A stretch of DNA of 64,000 nt. Origin: Nonomuraea turcica. Lineage in GTDB: Bacteria > Actinomycetota > Actinomycetes > Streptosporangiales > Streptosporangiaceae. The translations under genes and the position numbers were made by a program. The notes below the pieces were generated by a model that had not been told where the DNA came from, searched no databases, and saw nothing but the letters and a program-made list of their open reading frames with translations. Shown here piece after piece: positions 33,901 through 42,120 of this stretch (positions are counted from its first letter, which is position 1; the number at the start of each line of letters is the position of its first letter). The DNA is taken from assembly GCF_030718205.1 (NCBI RefSeq), contig NZ_JAUZQF010000024.1, positions 113,811 to 177,810 on the forward strand, written 5' to 3'.

Positions 33901-36900
33901 GCGATCATCGGCTATGACGCCAACGGCCGTACGACCAGCAGCGCCGACGCGCTGGGCCGGACGACCACGACGGGCTACACCCCGGCCAAGGCGGGCCCAG
34001 TGACCGCCGTCACGACCACCGACCCAGCCGGCCACGCGACCACCACCACCATGGAGATCGCCTGGCAGCAGCCGAAGCTCGTCGAAGCCCCCAACGCCGC
34101 CAGAACGGACCTGGTCTACGACGGTCTCGGCCGGCTGACAGCCGTCTGGCTACCCGGCCGGGATCGTGCGCAGGGCGCCGACACGACCTTCACCTACCTG
34201 ATCCGCGCCAACGCGCCTTCGGCGATCACCTCCAGGAAGCTGCTGCCGACCGGCACCAACAAGTACCTGACCTCTGTGACCCTTTTCGACGGCCTGCTCC
34301 GCGAGCGGCAGAGCCAGACCCAGGCGGTCGGCGGCGGGCGGCTGATCACCGACACCGTCCGCGACTCCCGGGGCCTGGTCGCCTGGACCTCGGCTCCGTA
34401 CTACCACGACGGCAGCGCGCCGGTCACCACGCTGGTCACTCCGACGACGGCGATCCCGTCGGTGACCGAGAACCATTACGACGGGTCCGGGCGGATCACG
34501 GAGACCGTGCTCAAGGCCAACGGCGTCCCCCGATGGAAAACTGTCACCACCCACGGCGGCGACCGCACCACCGTGCTGCCCCCGGCCGGGGGCACCAAGA
34601 CCGAAAGCCTCCTCGACGCCCGTGGGCGCACAACGCAACTGCGGCAGTACCGTACGGGAACGGCCTTCGACGCCACCGACTACACCTACACCGACGGCGG
34701 CGCCCTCGCCTCCGTGACCGACGCCGCCGGCAACGTCTGGCGCTACACCTACGACCAGCGCGGCCGGAAGATCAAGACCGCGGACCCGGACAAGGGCGTC
34801 TCCGAGTCCACCTACGACGCCGCTGGTCAGCTCGTCACCGTCACGGACGCCAGGAAAATCACCCTCGCGTACACCTATGACGCGCTGGGCCGCAAAACCT
34901 CCCTGCGTGACGCGGCCGGCAACCCACTCGCGGAATGGATCTACGACACCGCCGCCAACGGCGTGGGCAAACCGGCCAAATCCATCCGCCACGACGGGGC
35001 CAACCTCTATGTCTCCGAGGTCATCGCCTACGACCCGGGCGGTCGCCCCACCGACACGAAGATCACAATCCCGGCGGCCGAGGGGGCGCTGGCCGGGTCG
35101 TACGCCTTCAGCACCACCTACAACCAGGACGGCCAGATCGACTCCACCACCTCACCCGCTACCGGCGGCCTGCCCGCCGAGACGCTCACCTTCGGCTACA
35201 ACGCCGTCGGCGCGCCGACCTACCTGAGCGCCGGATCGCAAATCTACGTAAACGACGTGATCTACAATCAGCGTGGTCAGGCGATCCAGCGCATCCTCGG
35301 CCAGGACGGCAAGCGCGTCTGGCAGACCAGCACCATCGATGAGCCGACCGGCCGCACCACGAACTTCTCGGTGGTCCCAGAATTCAAGAGCGAAGTCGTC
35401 GACTTCGGCTACGCCCACGACGACGCCGGCAACGTGACCCGCATCGCGGACACCCCCAACGGGGGCCAGCCCGCCGACTACCAGTGCTACACCACTGACT
35501 ACCTCCGCCGCCTCGTCGAAGCCTGGACACCGTCCACCGGTGACTGCGCCGCCGCGCGATCGCTGACCGGTCTGGGCGGCCCGGCGAGCTACTGGCATTC
35601 CTACAGCTACACCCTCACCGGCGGGCGCGACGTCGAGACCTGGCACGCCGCGACGAACACGGTCCGGGACTACGCGCAGCCTCCCCAGGGCGGCGCCGCC
35701 GGCAGCAAACCGCACGCCGTCACCCGTATCGACAAGTCCGGCGCGGCGACCGGCTCGGACACCTTCGCCTACGACGCGGCCGGGAACACCACCAGTCGCA
35801 CGGTCGGCGGCGTCACCACCACCCTGGCATGGGACAAGGAAGGCCATCTCGCGAGCTCCACCCAGGGCGGCCTGACCACCACCAACCTCTACGACGTCGA
35901 CGGCACTCGGATGCTGCGCCGCGACTCCGGCGGCGTCACCCTCTACCTGCCCGGCGGTCTCGAACTACGCCGGACCGGCAGCACGGTGACCGGCACCCGC
36001 CACTACTCCCATCTGGGTACGGCCATCGCGGTCCGCACCCCGAGCGCCCTGTCATGGACCGCCCAAGACCACCACAACACTACCGAGGCCCTCATCAAGG
36101 CCACCGACCTGAGCGTTTCCCGCCGCCGTACCCTTCCCTTCGGCGGAGTTCGCGGTACGGCTCCCGCCGGGTGGGCCGGCGACAAGGGCTTCGTCGACGG
36201 GACGAACGACCCGAACGGCCTCACCCACATCGGGGCGCGCGAATACGACCCCGCGCTCGGCGCCTTCATCAGCGTCGATCCCATCATCGACGTCAACGAT
36301 CCCCAGCAGATGCACGGCTTCGCGTACAGCAACAACAACCCCGTCACCATGGCCGATCCGACCGGTCTGCGGGCGTGCGCCGACGACGTGTGCGGGTCCG
36401 GCGGCGGCGGCGCCGCCCCGGTGCCGGTCACGCAGGGTTCGGCGGACCGGTACGCCGACAAGGCGGGCCTGAACTGGTGCGACTCCGCGTGCGCACGCAA
36501 GCGGATAGAGACGTCCCGGGCCGCGGACGCCCAGCGGCACCAGCAGTACACCCGGTACTTCGACGCCTGCTCACCGTCCGGGCTGGTCACTGGCTGCTAC
36601 CCGCCTTATGAGGGCGTCGAGCACACGGGCCAATGGAGCGAAGTCGGGGTCGACCAGGGCATCGCGATCAATCCGATCTCCATCACGGAGAACACCACCG
36701 CAATCGCGATAAACACGAATGTCAGCGAGGCGACCGCGAAGTCGGTGCGGAACTCCATCGAGGTTCGCGGCAAGCTCGAGAAGTTGGACATCGCGTATGT
36801 CCGTACGTGGGGCGAGGACACGACGACAACCGAAGGGGTTGCGGCCATCCAGACCGAAGAGGTGGACCCCGGCGCGAGGGTCGCCTATCTGGCCCCGGTG

Positions 36901-37101
36901 ATCGCGGTTCGCTGGGTGCAGACCGACTACTACGCTCGCACCTATGACCCCAACAACGGAAACTACAAACGCGGCGAGTTCGTGAATTCGTCGTTCCGGA
37001 TGGAGGTCAGCGTCATCCGCTACGTCCCGGTGCAGGCCAACCAGCAACCGCTGGGGGACGATCGGGACATCATCTCGAGGATCAGCGGCCCGCAGTGGTA
37101 G
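30979..37101 (+). CDS. RHS/YD-repeat polymorphic-toxin-like secreted protein
   Basis: A 2040-residue protein with GGAG (overlapping the previous stop) six bases before the ATG. Residues 1-27 are a signal peptide (ILTITTALLITMPLMGG). A SpvB/teneurin-like N-terminal beta domain follows (LSLSYSSQTVDGRTGGTNTQ). YD repeats fill about residues 950-1750 (YDAAGQLVTVTDARKITLAY). The RHS core motif IGAREYDPALGAFISVDPII and YSNNNPVTMADPTGL end near residue 1797. After it come about 240 variable residues with several cysteines, then an alternating polar/hydrophobic segment (TENTTAIAINTNVSEATAKS; TEEVDPGARVAYLAPVIAV). RHS shells enclose and release C-terminal effectors. The tail lacks nuclease motifs and its function is unknown. 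No obvious immunity gene follows. Confidence 0.92.
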   Translation: MKRILTITTALLITMPLMGGETLAAAPQWSPPVPEDVASISVKDLKGGTAPKVVQPPRAGAPHVSWPPAATTVADLALPDRAPGTPVWVGRPNAALASGAATGKVGLRVHDRATTGKAGVTGLLFTVARTEKGAAGPVSVGVDYSGFGSAYGGDWASRLRLVELPPCALTAPGTEGCGLDAATPVSSRNDTATRELTADVRLPADGASMVLAATAGASGDNGDYRATSLSPSSTWQVSQQSGGFSWSYPLRLPPGAGGPVPSLSLSYSSQTVDGRTGGTNTQGSWIGDGWDLWPGFIERTYKSCASDTDQTGGNDPNNKGDKTGDQCWWKANATMSLNGRATELIDVGGGRWKGVSDDGSRIELIKDTGVGNGDQDGEYWKVTTIDGTQYFFGGDAASKSTWTTQVYGNHPGEPGHAAGDFAGSRRSQAWRWNLNHVRDPHGNTMSLFYDREQGAYGRENDPGKRTLYDRGGWLSRIQYGTRTDQAQPAAQVVFDVADRCLPGATCFDSTQKPVAASWPDTPWDQYCQPGARCTEQGAPTYWTQKRLAKVRAQVWDASLSPAQYRTVESWALRHSYLNAGSSRAEGVPMWLDGITRTGSGVPGGASTAHPEIVFSPGADPFPNRVDGPSDGRTALNRFRIVSITTESGAQIGVTYLPGDCTRSSLPTQHSNTKRCMPQYYSPDGTEPTLDWFHKYVVARVDVYDNTGGFSHEQTNYDYLDTPAWHYDDSELTEEKKRTWGQWRGYGRVRVRTGLETQSATEYRYFRGMDGDKQPTGTRDVWVRDSLDGTGDPHSKPIEDHEALAGRLREQITYDGLGGTWLTGSLVEPAHTQTGVNTQGGPLKSYLVSDATTAARTHLTWNDTTRWTKTITKVNADNLPIEVSDLGDESTASDDRCIKTTYLINDTMRNRVSQVNTYGVACTATPAVPGDVLSMTRSYFDDPSKPFGTAPTRGLVVKTEEVGSWSGSTPQWVVTAIIGYDANGRTTSSADALGRTTTTGYTPAKAGPVTAVTTTDPAGHATTTTMEIAWQQPKLVEAPNAARTDLVYDGLGRLTAVWLPGRDRAQGADTTFTYLIRANAPSAITSRKLLPTGTNKYLTSVTLFDGLLRERQSQTQAVGGGRLITDTVRDSRGLVAWTSAPYYHDGSAPVTTLVTPTTAIPSVTENHYDGSGRITETVLKANGVPRWKTVTTHGGDRTTVLPPAGGTKTESLLDARGRTTQLRQYRTGTAFDATDYTYTDGGALASVTDAAGNVWRYTYDQRGRKIKTADPDKGVSESTYDAAGQLVTVTDARKITLAYTYDALGRKTSLRDAAGNPLAEWIYDTAANGVGKPAKSIRHDGANLYVSEVIAYDPGGRPTDTKITIPAAEGALAGSYAFSTTYNQDGQIDSTTSPATGGLPAETLTFGYNAVGAPTYLSAGSQIYVNDVIYNQRGQAIQRILGQDGKRVWQTSTIDEPTGRTTNFSVVPEFKSEVVDFGYAHDDAGNVTRIADTPNGGQPADYQCYTTDYLRRLVEAWTPSTGDCAAARSLTGLGGPASYWHSYSYTLTGGRDVETWHAATNTVRDYAQPPQGGAAGSKPHAVTRIDKSGAATGSDTFAYDAAGNTTSRTVGGVTTTLAWDKEGHLASSTQGGLTTTNLYDVDGTRMLRRDSGGVTLYLPGGLELRRTGSTVTGTRHYSHLGTAIAVRTPSALSWTAQDHHNTTEALIKATDLSVSRRRTLPFGGVRGTAPAGWAGDKGFVDGTNDPNGLTHIGAREYDPALGAFISVDPIIDVNDPQQMHGFAYSNNNPVTMADPTGLRACADDVCGSGGGGAAPVPVTQGSADRYADKAGLNWCDSACARKRIETSRAADAQRHQQYTRYFDACSPSGLVTGCYPPYEGVEHTGQWSEVGVDQGIAINPISITENTTAIAINTNVSEATAKSVRNSIEVRGKLEKLDIAYVRTWGEDTTTTEGVAAIQTEEVDPGARVAYLAPVIAVRWVQTDYYARTYDPNNGNYKRGEFVNSSFRMEVSVIRYVPVQANQQPLGDDRDIISRISGPQW

Positions 37102-37236
37102 ATCCGCTCGCCTAGCGCGGATTTCCGCAGCCGCGCCTCGTCCCCGAGCACCGGTGCCGAGGCAAGCGGACCCTCCTCCGGACCGGTCAGCTCGACTACG
37201 GGTCCGGTCGAGTCCCTGGCGGCGCACCGCTCACGT

Positions 37237-37266
37237 GAAACCGCCCAGCTCTCGCTGGGCGGTTTC
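37237..37266 (+). terminator. Strong intrinsic-type terminator after the RHS operon
   Basis: A perfect 12-base stem, GAAACCGCCCAG and CTGGGCGGTTTC, encloses the loop CTCTCG. It lies 136 bases after the RHS stop. The A/T-rich outer stem works in either direction. Confidence 0.85.
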
Positions 37267-37339
37267 GCTACAGGCGGCGCGCTCTCTCGGCAGGGAAATC
37301 ACGACCGAGTCGCCCACGGGAGATCCGCCGGATCCGTCC

Positions 37340-37571
37340 ATGGCGAGCACGGCCGAAGAGTTTCTGGAGCGGATGGCCGAGCTGCGAGCCTGGGCGCGGT
37401 TGCCGTTACGCGCGCTGAACCAGAAAGCGGACGGCCAAAATGCGTTGCCGCCCAGTACCGTCAGCGAGACGCTCAAGCGGGGGCCATGGCAGGGACAACT
37501 TCGCGAACCTGGTAGAGGTGATGCGCGAGGCGGGCACACACCGAGCCGGCGAATCGAGAACGGACCACTGA
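37340..37571 (+). pseudogene. Broken XRE-like HTH gene fragment
   Basis: From ATG 37340 the frame reads TAEEFLERMAELRAWARLPL, RALNQKADGQNALPPSTVSE and TLKRG, the N-terminal helix-turn-helix of a common actinomycete regulator. A frameshift near 37490 moves the continuation (RDNFANLVEVMREAGTHRAG) to another frame, which ends at 37571. The usual sensor or membrane part is absent. It is a truncated, frameshifted remnant. Confidence 0.65.
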
Positions 37572-37651
37572 GTGGGACGTACGCGGGCGAGACAGACTCG
37601 ACAGAGTCCTTCAAGGAGAATGCAGGCGCAGCACAGTGTCGCCGCGGCGGG

Positions 37652-38371
37652 CTACGGATACCCCAAGATCGCCTGGGCCGTGAGGAGGGCTCCGTCACGA
37701 ACGAAGCTGACGCTGACCTCCGTGCCACCAGTGTGCTCCCGGCAGAAGAGCCAAACGTCGGCGATGTCGAAGACCGGCGCGGCGCCGAGCCGGACCACGA
37801 TATCGCCCGAGCGCAGCACGGCCTGGTCGGCGAACCCGCCGGGCGCCACGCTCACCACCTCGGGCCCGGCCGGTGTGTCGACCAGGTGCGCACCAAGATC
37901 GGCCCTGAAGGTGTTCATACGGTCGAACTTGACGCCCGTTCGCAGGTAGAGATGCAGGCCTGCCAGGTTCTGGGTCCAACCATGGCGGGTGCCGTCGAGA
38001 TGTCCCCGCCAGGCGTCGCTCTCACCGAATCCGGCCTCTTCGATGCGCACCCGGGTGCCTTTGGCGGTCTCCTTGAAGGTCACCGTCGTTCGACGTTCGC
38101 TGGGGACCGCCGCGGGCGGCTCCAACCACACCAACCTCTTGTGCTCTTCCGCCTGCTCGATCGACCAGATCAATTCGCCATGACCAGGGATGGTGAACCT
38201 GATCCGGCCACCGGGCCGGATGTCGCACTCCACGATGGTGCCGAGCCAAGCCTCCAGGTAATCAGGCATCGTGAAGACCTGCCACGCCTGCTCGACCTGC
38301 AGGTCGAGTACGAAGGTCATCTCGAAGACATCACCCAAGGCAGTCCTTCCGAGCCGAAAAGGCCGATACAT
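37652..38371 (-). CDS. SRPBCC/AHSA1-like domain fused to a PDZ domain
   Basis: A 239-residue protein. Residues 15-150 are a START/AHSA1-like fold (FVLDLQVEQAWQVFTMPDYL, RLVWLEPPAAV, ETAKGTRVRIEEAGFGESDA). Residues 165-239 form a PDZ-like module (LGAHLVDTPAGPEVVSVAPG, GGFADQAVLRSGDIVVRLGA). No signal peptide is present, so the protein is cytoplasmic, where a PDZ domain is unusual. ATG 38371 was chosen; an in-frame GTG about 20 codons upstream and an ATG 17 codons downstream are alternatives. SRPBCC domains bind hydrophobic ligands. The purpose of the fusion is unknown. Confidence 0.8.
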   Translation of the reverse strand: MYRPFRLGRTALGDVFEMTFVLDLQVEQAWQVFTMPDYLEAWLGTIVECDIRPGGRIRFTIPGHGELIWSIEQAEEHKRLVWLEPPAAVPSERRTTVTFKETAKGTRVRIEEAGFGESDAWRGHLDGTRHGWTQNLAGLHLYLRTGVKFDRMNTFRADLGAHLVDTPAGPEVVSVAPGGFADQAVLRSGDIVVRLGAAPVFDIADVWLFCREHTGGTEVSVSFVRDGALLTAQAILGYP

Positions 38372-38783
38372 CACATCCGCGATGCCGCTCCCTCCATAAT
38401 CCACTCGGCAAAGAGGACTCTCCGTCGTTTGCCTGGGCGACCTGCGAGATGACGCCAACGGCCGACGTTCCCTTGGGAGGTATCTCCATGCCGGTGCGAG
38501 TGGACGGAGATCAGGTTAGGAAATCTGCCGACGGTGGGGTCCATGCAGAGAGTGTCAAGCATCTGTTTCCGCACGGTCTGGCAGACATTGTGCTCCACGA
38601 GCCTGACAGGCGGCACCCGTAGCTCAGGCAGCGTCAGCTCTGCCCCGGAAGATCGTCAAGCATGACGGCTACAGACCTGTTGCTTTCCACGTCATGGTCG
38701 TTTGCCCCCAGCAGCGATGAGTCTCGCGGTGGTCCCAGGTCTACACATCACACCGCTCCATCGCACTCGAATCAGGAGGCATC
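38372..38783. other. Divergent intergenic region
   Basis: These 412 bases separate two divergent genes. A minus-strand frame ending TGATG at the SRPBCC start (one-base overlap) could be a small coupled gene of 81 codons, but its composition and lack of motifs do not support it. No palindromic operator was found. Confidence 0.4.
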
Positions 38784-39452
38784 TTGAGGCTTCTTCTCAC
38801 GTCCGGGGGTGTCACGAACACGAGCATCCGCGATGCGCTGGCCGACCTGCTGGGCAAGCCGATCGCCGACTCCAGTGCCCTCTGTATCCCTACGGCGGAG
38901 TATGGCCACCCCATGTGCACGCCAGCCTCAGCCTGGCGCTTCATCGCGGGACAGACCCCGGGACCCATGTGCGACCTGGGCTGGAAGTCGGTGGGCATCC
39001 TCGAGCTCACCGCACTGCCCAGCATCGGCACGGACCGCTGGGTCCCCTGGGTCCGGGAAGCTGACGTCCTGCTGGTGGACGGCGGCGATGCGACGTACCT
39101 GTGCCACTGGATGCGGCAGTCCGGGCTGGCGGATCTCCTGCCGTCGCTGCCCGAGACGGTCTGGGTGGGGGTGAGCGCCGGAAGCATGGTGATGACCCCC
39201 CGGATCGGTGACTACTTCGTCGAATGGACGCCGCCCACCGGAAGCGACCGCACCCTAGGTGTCGTCGACTTCTCGATCTTCCCGCACCTGGGACACGAGC
39301 TCATGCCGGGAAATGCCATGGCCGAGGCCGAGAAATGGGCCGCCGACATCGCGGGTCCGGCGTACGCCATCGACGACCAGACGGCCATCAAGGTGACCGA
39401 CGGCACCGTCGAGGTCGTCTCCGAGGGGCACTGGAGGTCCTTTTCCTCCTAG
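38784..39452 (+). CDS. Peptidase S51 family protein (dipeptidase E-like)
   Basis: A 222-residue protein starting at TTG 38784, chosen because AGGAGG lies four bases upstream and the family begins MRLLLTSGG. The fold is class-I-glutamine-amidotransferase-like, with the nucleophile in WVGVSAGSMVMTPRIGDYF and the upstream VLLVDGGDATYLCHWMR loop. PepE-type enzymes cleave Asp-X dipeptides in the cytoplasm; many homologues have unknown substrates. No signal peptide and no operon partner are seen. Confidence 0.88.
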   Translation: MRLLLTSGGVTNTSIRDALADLLGKPIADSSALCIPTAEYGHPMCTPASAWRFIAGQTPGPMCDLGWKSVGILELTALPSIGTDRWVPWVREADVLLVDGGDATYLCHWMRQSGLADLLPSLPETVWVGVSAGSMVMTPRIGDYFVEWTPPTGSDRTLGVVDFSIFPHLGHELMPGNAMAEAEKWAADIAGPAYAIDDQTAIKVTDGTVEVVSEGHWRSFSS

Positions 39453-39699
39453 CCGCCGACGCCAGCCGCGAGTGAGCGAGACACCCTCTCATGCCGCAGA
39501 TTGCATGCGCTGCGGCCATCCGGTCATGCCACATTCCAAGCGAGGACCCGGCGCCTGGCCACGCTGCAAGGGGCACTGCACCAGCTCCAGGCGGTGGCAA
39601 GTTCGTTCACTTCTCACGAATATTGATCATGGTCTCGGGCCACCTGAGTGGCGTCAGAACTGACCGACAACTGGTGCTACTTCTCGCGGGCGTAATCAA
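39453..39699. other. Intergenic stretch with weak cysteine-rich frame
   Basis: A plus-strand frame from about 39472 reads SHAADCMRCGHPVMPHSKRG with further cysteines, which might be a zinc-ribbon scrap, but it has no ribosome site and no recognised family. Nothing else was found. Confidence 0.3.
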
Positions 39700-39798
39700 T
39701 CACGCGAGGTCGAGGATGTTGAGAGTACGGGCGGCGTCGTGGGAGATGTGGCGGATGGCTTGGGCGACGTTGTCGGCACCGGTCAGGCGTAGGGCACC
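39700..39798 (-). mobile_element. C-terminal scrap of an ISAs1-like transposase
   Basis: Thirty-two codons and a stop read GALRLTGADNVAQAIRHISH and DAARTLNILDLA. This matches the ending of ISAs1-type DDE transposases (ALRLAG-x-x-NIAQALR...RPLALLGL). The frame loses similarity upstream where the DUF2637 remnant begins on the other strand. Confidence 0.55.
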
Positions 39799-39799
39799 G

Positions 39800-40046
39800 A
39801 TGGCGGCGATCGCGGCTGTGGTGTCGTTCCGGCACATGCGCGAGGTGGCCTTGGCGCACGGTGAGGATGAGCCGGCTGCTGCGCTCATCCCGCTGGCGGT
39901 GGACACACGATCGTGGCGGCGTCGATGTCGCTGTTGCGGGCCCAGCCGCCATGGGGCGCGTGGGGGTGCGCTGCCCTGGGGGTTGCTGATCATCAGTAGC
40001 CTCGCCAGCATCGGAGCCAACGTGGCGGTGGCGGAGCCGGCAGGTA
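39800..40046 (+). pseudogene. DUF2637 (integrative-element membrane protein) remnant, frameshifted
   Basis: The text MAAIAAVVSFRHMREVALAH, then AAALIPLAVD, then (one frame over) TIVAASMSLLRA, then back to GGALPWGLLIISSLASIGAN and VAVAEP matches DUF2637 membrane proteins. These are typical of actinomycete integrative and conjugative elements and plasmids. Two compensating frameshifts near 39905 and 39950 break it. A second, truncated copy lies at 56723-56989. Confidence 0.75.
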
Positions 40047-40113
40047 TCGCCCTCATGCCGGAGAAGTCGCGGTCACAACATCCGCAGGGTGAGCAGGACC
40101 CCTTGGGGCCTGC

Positions 40114-40182
40114 CTAGCTAAATTTGGCTAGTGAGGGAGGTGGAGGTACTCTTCTTGCCTGGAGCTAGACAAATTTGGCTAG
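40114..40182 (+). promoter_or_regulatory. Two 18-bp palindromic operators before the PadR gene
   Basis: CTAGCTAAATTTGGCTAG (40114-40131) and CTAGACAAATTTGGCTAG (40165-40182) are near-perfect palindromes built on CTAGCCAAATTTGGCTAG. They are 51 bp apart centre to centre, about five helical turns, so two dimers would sit on the same DNA face. They lie just upstream of the PadR start and are its probable autoregulatory sites. Confidence 0.75.
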
Positions 40183-40202
40183 CTCAGGTCGAGAGGAGCT
40201 CG

Positions 40203-40790
40203 ATGAAGTCGGTACGGCTGCTGGTGCTGGGAGCGCTGCGCAGACGCGGACGCGCACACGGCTACCAGGTCCGCGTCGATCTGGAGTCGTGGGGCGCGCA
40301 CGAGTGGTCCACCGCCACGTCGGGCTCGGTGTACCACGCGCTCAAGAGCATGGCCGCCCAGGGCCTGCTGGTGACGCACGAGACCGTCCCCTCCGAAGCC
40401 GGGGGCCCGCCGCGGATCGAGTACGAGCTGACCGACAAAGGCGAACAGGAATACTTCACCCTCCTCAGCCGCGCCCTCGCCGACCGCGAGCCGAGCCTGG
40501 ACGTACTGGGCGCCGCCGTCGGCCTGATCGAGGACCTTCCCCGGGAACGTGCCCTGCAGATGTTGCGCGAGCGAGCCCGCGCGATGCACGAGTGGCGTAC
40601 GAGCATCACCTCGCACCTGCCTGCGGACACCGATCTGGACACCTGGGGGCCGGTAGGCGAGGTCCTGTCCCTGTGGCTGACCACCGCCGACACCGGCGCC
40701 CAATGGACCCACCGGCTGATCCGCCGCCTGGAAGAGGGCGCGTTCACCATGGCCGGCGAGGCCCCCGCAGGCGCGCAGCAAGCCGAATAG
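40203..40790 (+). CDS. PadR-family transcriptional regulator
   Basis: A 195-residue protein with AGGAG five bases before the ATG. Residues 4-80 are the PadR winged helix (RLLVLGALRRRGRAHGYQVR; SGSVYHALKSMAAQGLLVTH; YELTDKGEQEYFTLL). The C-terminal 110 residues are the helical dimerisation domain of the larger PadR subfamily. The VOC gene follows after 69 bases on the same strand and is the likely target. Twin palindromes upstream suggest negative autoregulation, as in other PadR systems induced by a drug or phenolic ligand. Confidence 0.92.
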   Translation: MKSVRLLVLGALRRRGRAHGYQVRVDLESWGAHEWSTATSGSVYHALKSMAAQGLLVTHETVPSEAGGPPRIEYELTDKGEQEYFTLLSRALADREPSLDVLGAAVGLIEDLPRERALQMLRERARAMHEWRTSITSHLPADTDLDTWGPVGEVLSLWLTTADTGAQWTHRLIRRLEEGAFTMAGEAPAGAQQAE

Positions 40791-40859
40791 CGGTCCCCGC
40801 CCTACCGCGTCCGGGACCCGCCGACCGCAGCAGTACCCTTCATCGGAACGGAGACACCC

Positions 40860-41594
40860 ATGGCCAACGAGATCGCCATACCGCTGCTTCCGTGCCGGGA
40901 CATCGACGAGATCGTCGAGTTCTACACCATGCTGGGCTTCACCCGGACCTACTACCAGGTCCGCCCGAACCCGTACGTGTCGCTCAAACGCGAAGACCTC
41001 CAGCTCGACTTCTTTGGCATGCCGGAGGACTTCAAGCCCGAGGACTCCTACGGGACCTGTGTGGTCATCGTGCCCGACACCGCGGAGCTCTTCGAGGCGT
41101 TCGCCGCCGGCATGCGCCAGGCCCACGGCAAACTCCTGGTCTCCGGGATCCCCCGGATGACCCGGCCCCGCAAGCGCAAGAACGCCGAGAACCATTCCGG
41201 ATTCACCGTCATCGACCCCGGCGGGAACTGGATCAGGATCATGGCCGCCAAACCCGTGCCCGAGGAGAAGGAGGCGGCCTCCGGCAAGCTCACCACGACT
41301 TTGCACAGGGCGGTCGTGATGGGCGACTCCCACGGCAAGCACGTACGGGCGGCCCAGATCCTGGACACGGCCCTTGAGCGGGACAAGGACACCGCGACGG
41401 CGGCCGAACTGCTCGAAGCGCTGGCGTACCGCGCCGAACTCGCACTCCGCGCCGAGGACCCCGTCGCCGCCGGCGACGCCCTCGCCCGGGCCCGCGCACT
41501 CACCCTCTCCGAAGCCGAGCGCGACAAGCTCGCCGAGACCCTGGCCGCACTCGACGACATGGAGGCCGTTCTCCGGCCCGCACAGCAGGCCTGA
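40860..41594 (+). CDS. VOC (glyoxalase/bleomycin-resistance-like) protein with helical C-terminal extension
   Basis: A 244-residue protein with GGAG seven bases upstream. Residues 5-130 are one VOC unit (IPLLPCRDIDEIVEFYTMLG; LKREDLQLDFFGM; HSGFTVIDPGGNWIRIM), similar to bleomycin-resistance proteins that sequester a drug. Residues 140-244 form an alanine-rich helical tail (LLEALAYRAELALRAEDPVA) resembling TPR-like repeats, which most VOC proteins lack. It is co-directional with a PadR regulator, so a drug-binding resistance pair is plausible. Confidence 0.82.
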   Translation: MANEIAIPLLPCRDIDEIVEFYTMLGFTRTYYQVRPNPYVSLKREDLQLDFFGMPEDFKPEDSYGTCVVIVPDTAELFEAFAAGMRQAHGKLLVSGIPRMTRPRKRKNAENHSGFTVIDPGGNWIRIMAAKPVPEEKEAASGKLTTTLHRAVVMGDSHGKHVRAAQILDTALERDKDTATAAELLEALAYRAELALRAEDPVAAGDALARARALTLSEAERDKLAETLAALDDMEAVLRPAQQA

Positions 41595-41667
41595 CCCACA
41601 CCCGGCACCGGACCGCCACGGGCATGAGGCCGGACCCGCACTGATCACAATCGTGATCTGTGCCGCG

Positions 41668-42120
41668 TCATGAGGTCTGCGGATTGGTGTAAACGCGGCG
41701 GGGAGCGATGAGGACGGCGGCTCGTCGCTCTTCGGCCATGACTCGGTCGTAGGTGTCGTAGTCGTCGTGCGTGCCACCGGCGGCTTTGAAGATGTCCCGT
41801 AGCAACAGCCGCAGTGCTTCGCTGTTGACGTCGGGGTGCGGGTCGTCGGGGCCGATGATCTCGGCGTCTCCCTCGACGGTTACCCATCGCCAGCCGGCGC
41901 GGGCGACGATCGTGGCGCGGGGATCGGCACGCAGATGGTGCAGCTTACGAGAGCCGCCGGTGGCGACGAGCCCGACGACCGGACCTCCCCGGAGTGGATG
42001 TTCCAGCACCCCGGCGTTGACCACGGAGGACTGGACACTGCCATCGCGGCGCAGCGTGTTGAGCACGCACAAGCCGTGATCGAGAGGTGTCAGTTCGGCG
42101 AAGGCGGCTAGATCGGTCAC
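41668..42120 (-). CDS. PPOX-class (pyridoxamine-phosphate-oxidase-like) flavoprotein, probably F420-dependent
   Basis: A 150-residue split-barrel protein. GTG 42120 was chosen because family members begin shortly before the LTPLDHGLCVLNTLRRDG block; a TTG eight codons upstream is also open. Further motifs are SRKLHHLRADPRATIVAR, WRWVTVEGDAEIIGPDD and the C-terminal VLIAPRRVYTNPQ. The length and pattern fit F420-binding PPOX proteins, which reduce small substrates. An IS30-like scrap lies immediately upstream. Confidence 0.85.
   Translation of the reverse strand: MTDLAAFAELTPLDHGLCVLNTLRRDGSVQSSVVNAGVLEHPLRGGPVVGLVATGGSRKLHHLRADPRATIVARAGWRWVTVEGDAEIIGPDDPHPDVNSEALRLLLRDIFKAAGGTHDDYDTYDRVMAEERRAAVLIAPRRVYTNPQTS

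Noticed and set aside
37154..38452. 432-codon plus-strand frame
   Set aside because: Most of it is antisense to the SRPBCC-PDZ gene, which has clear motifs on the minus strand; the 5' part only passes through the broken HTH remnant.
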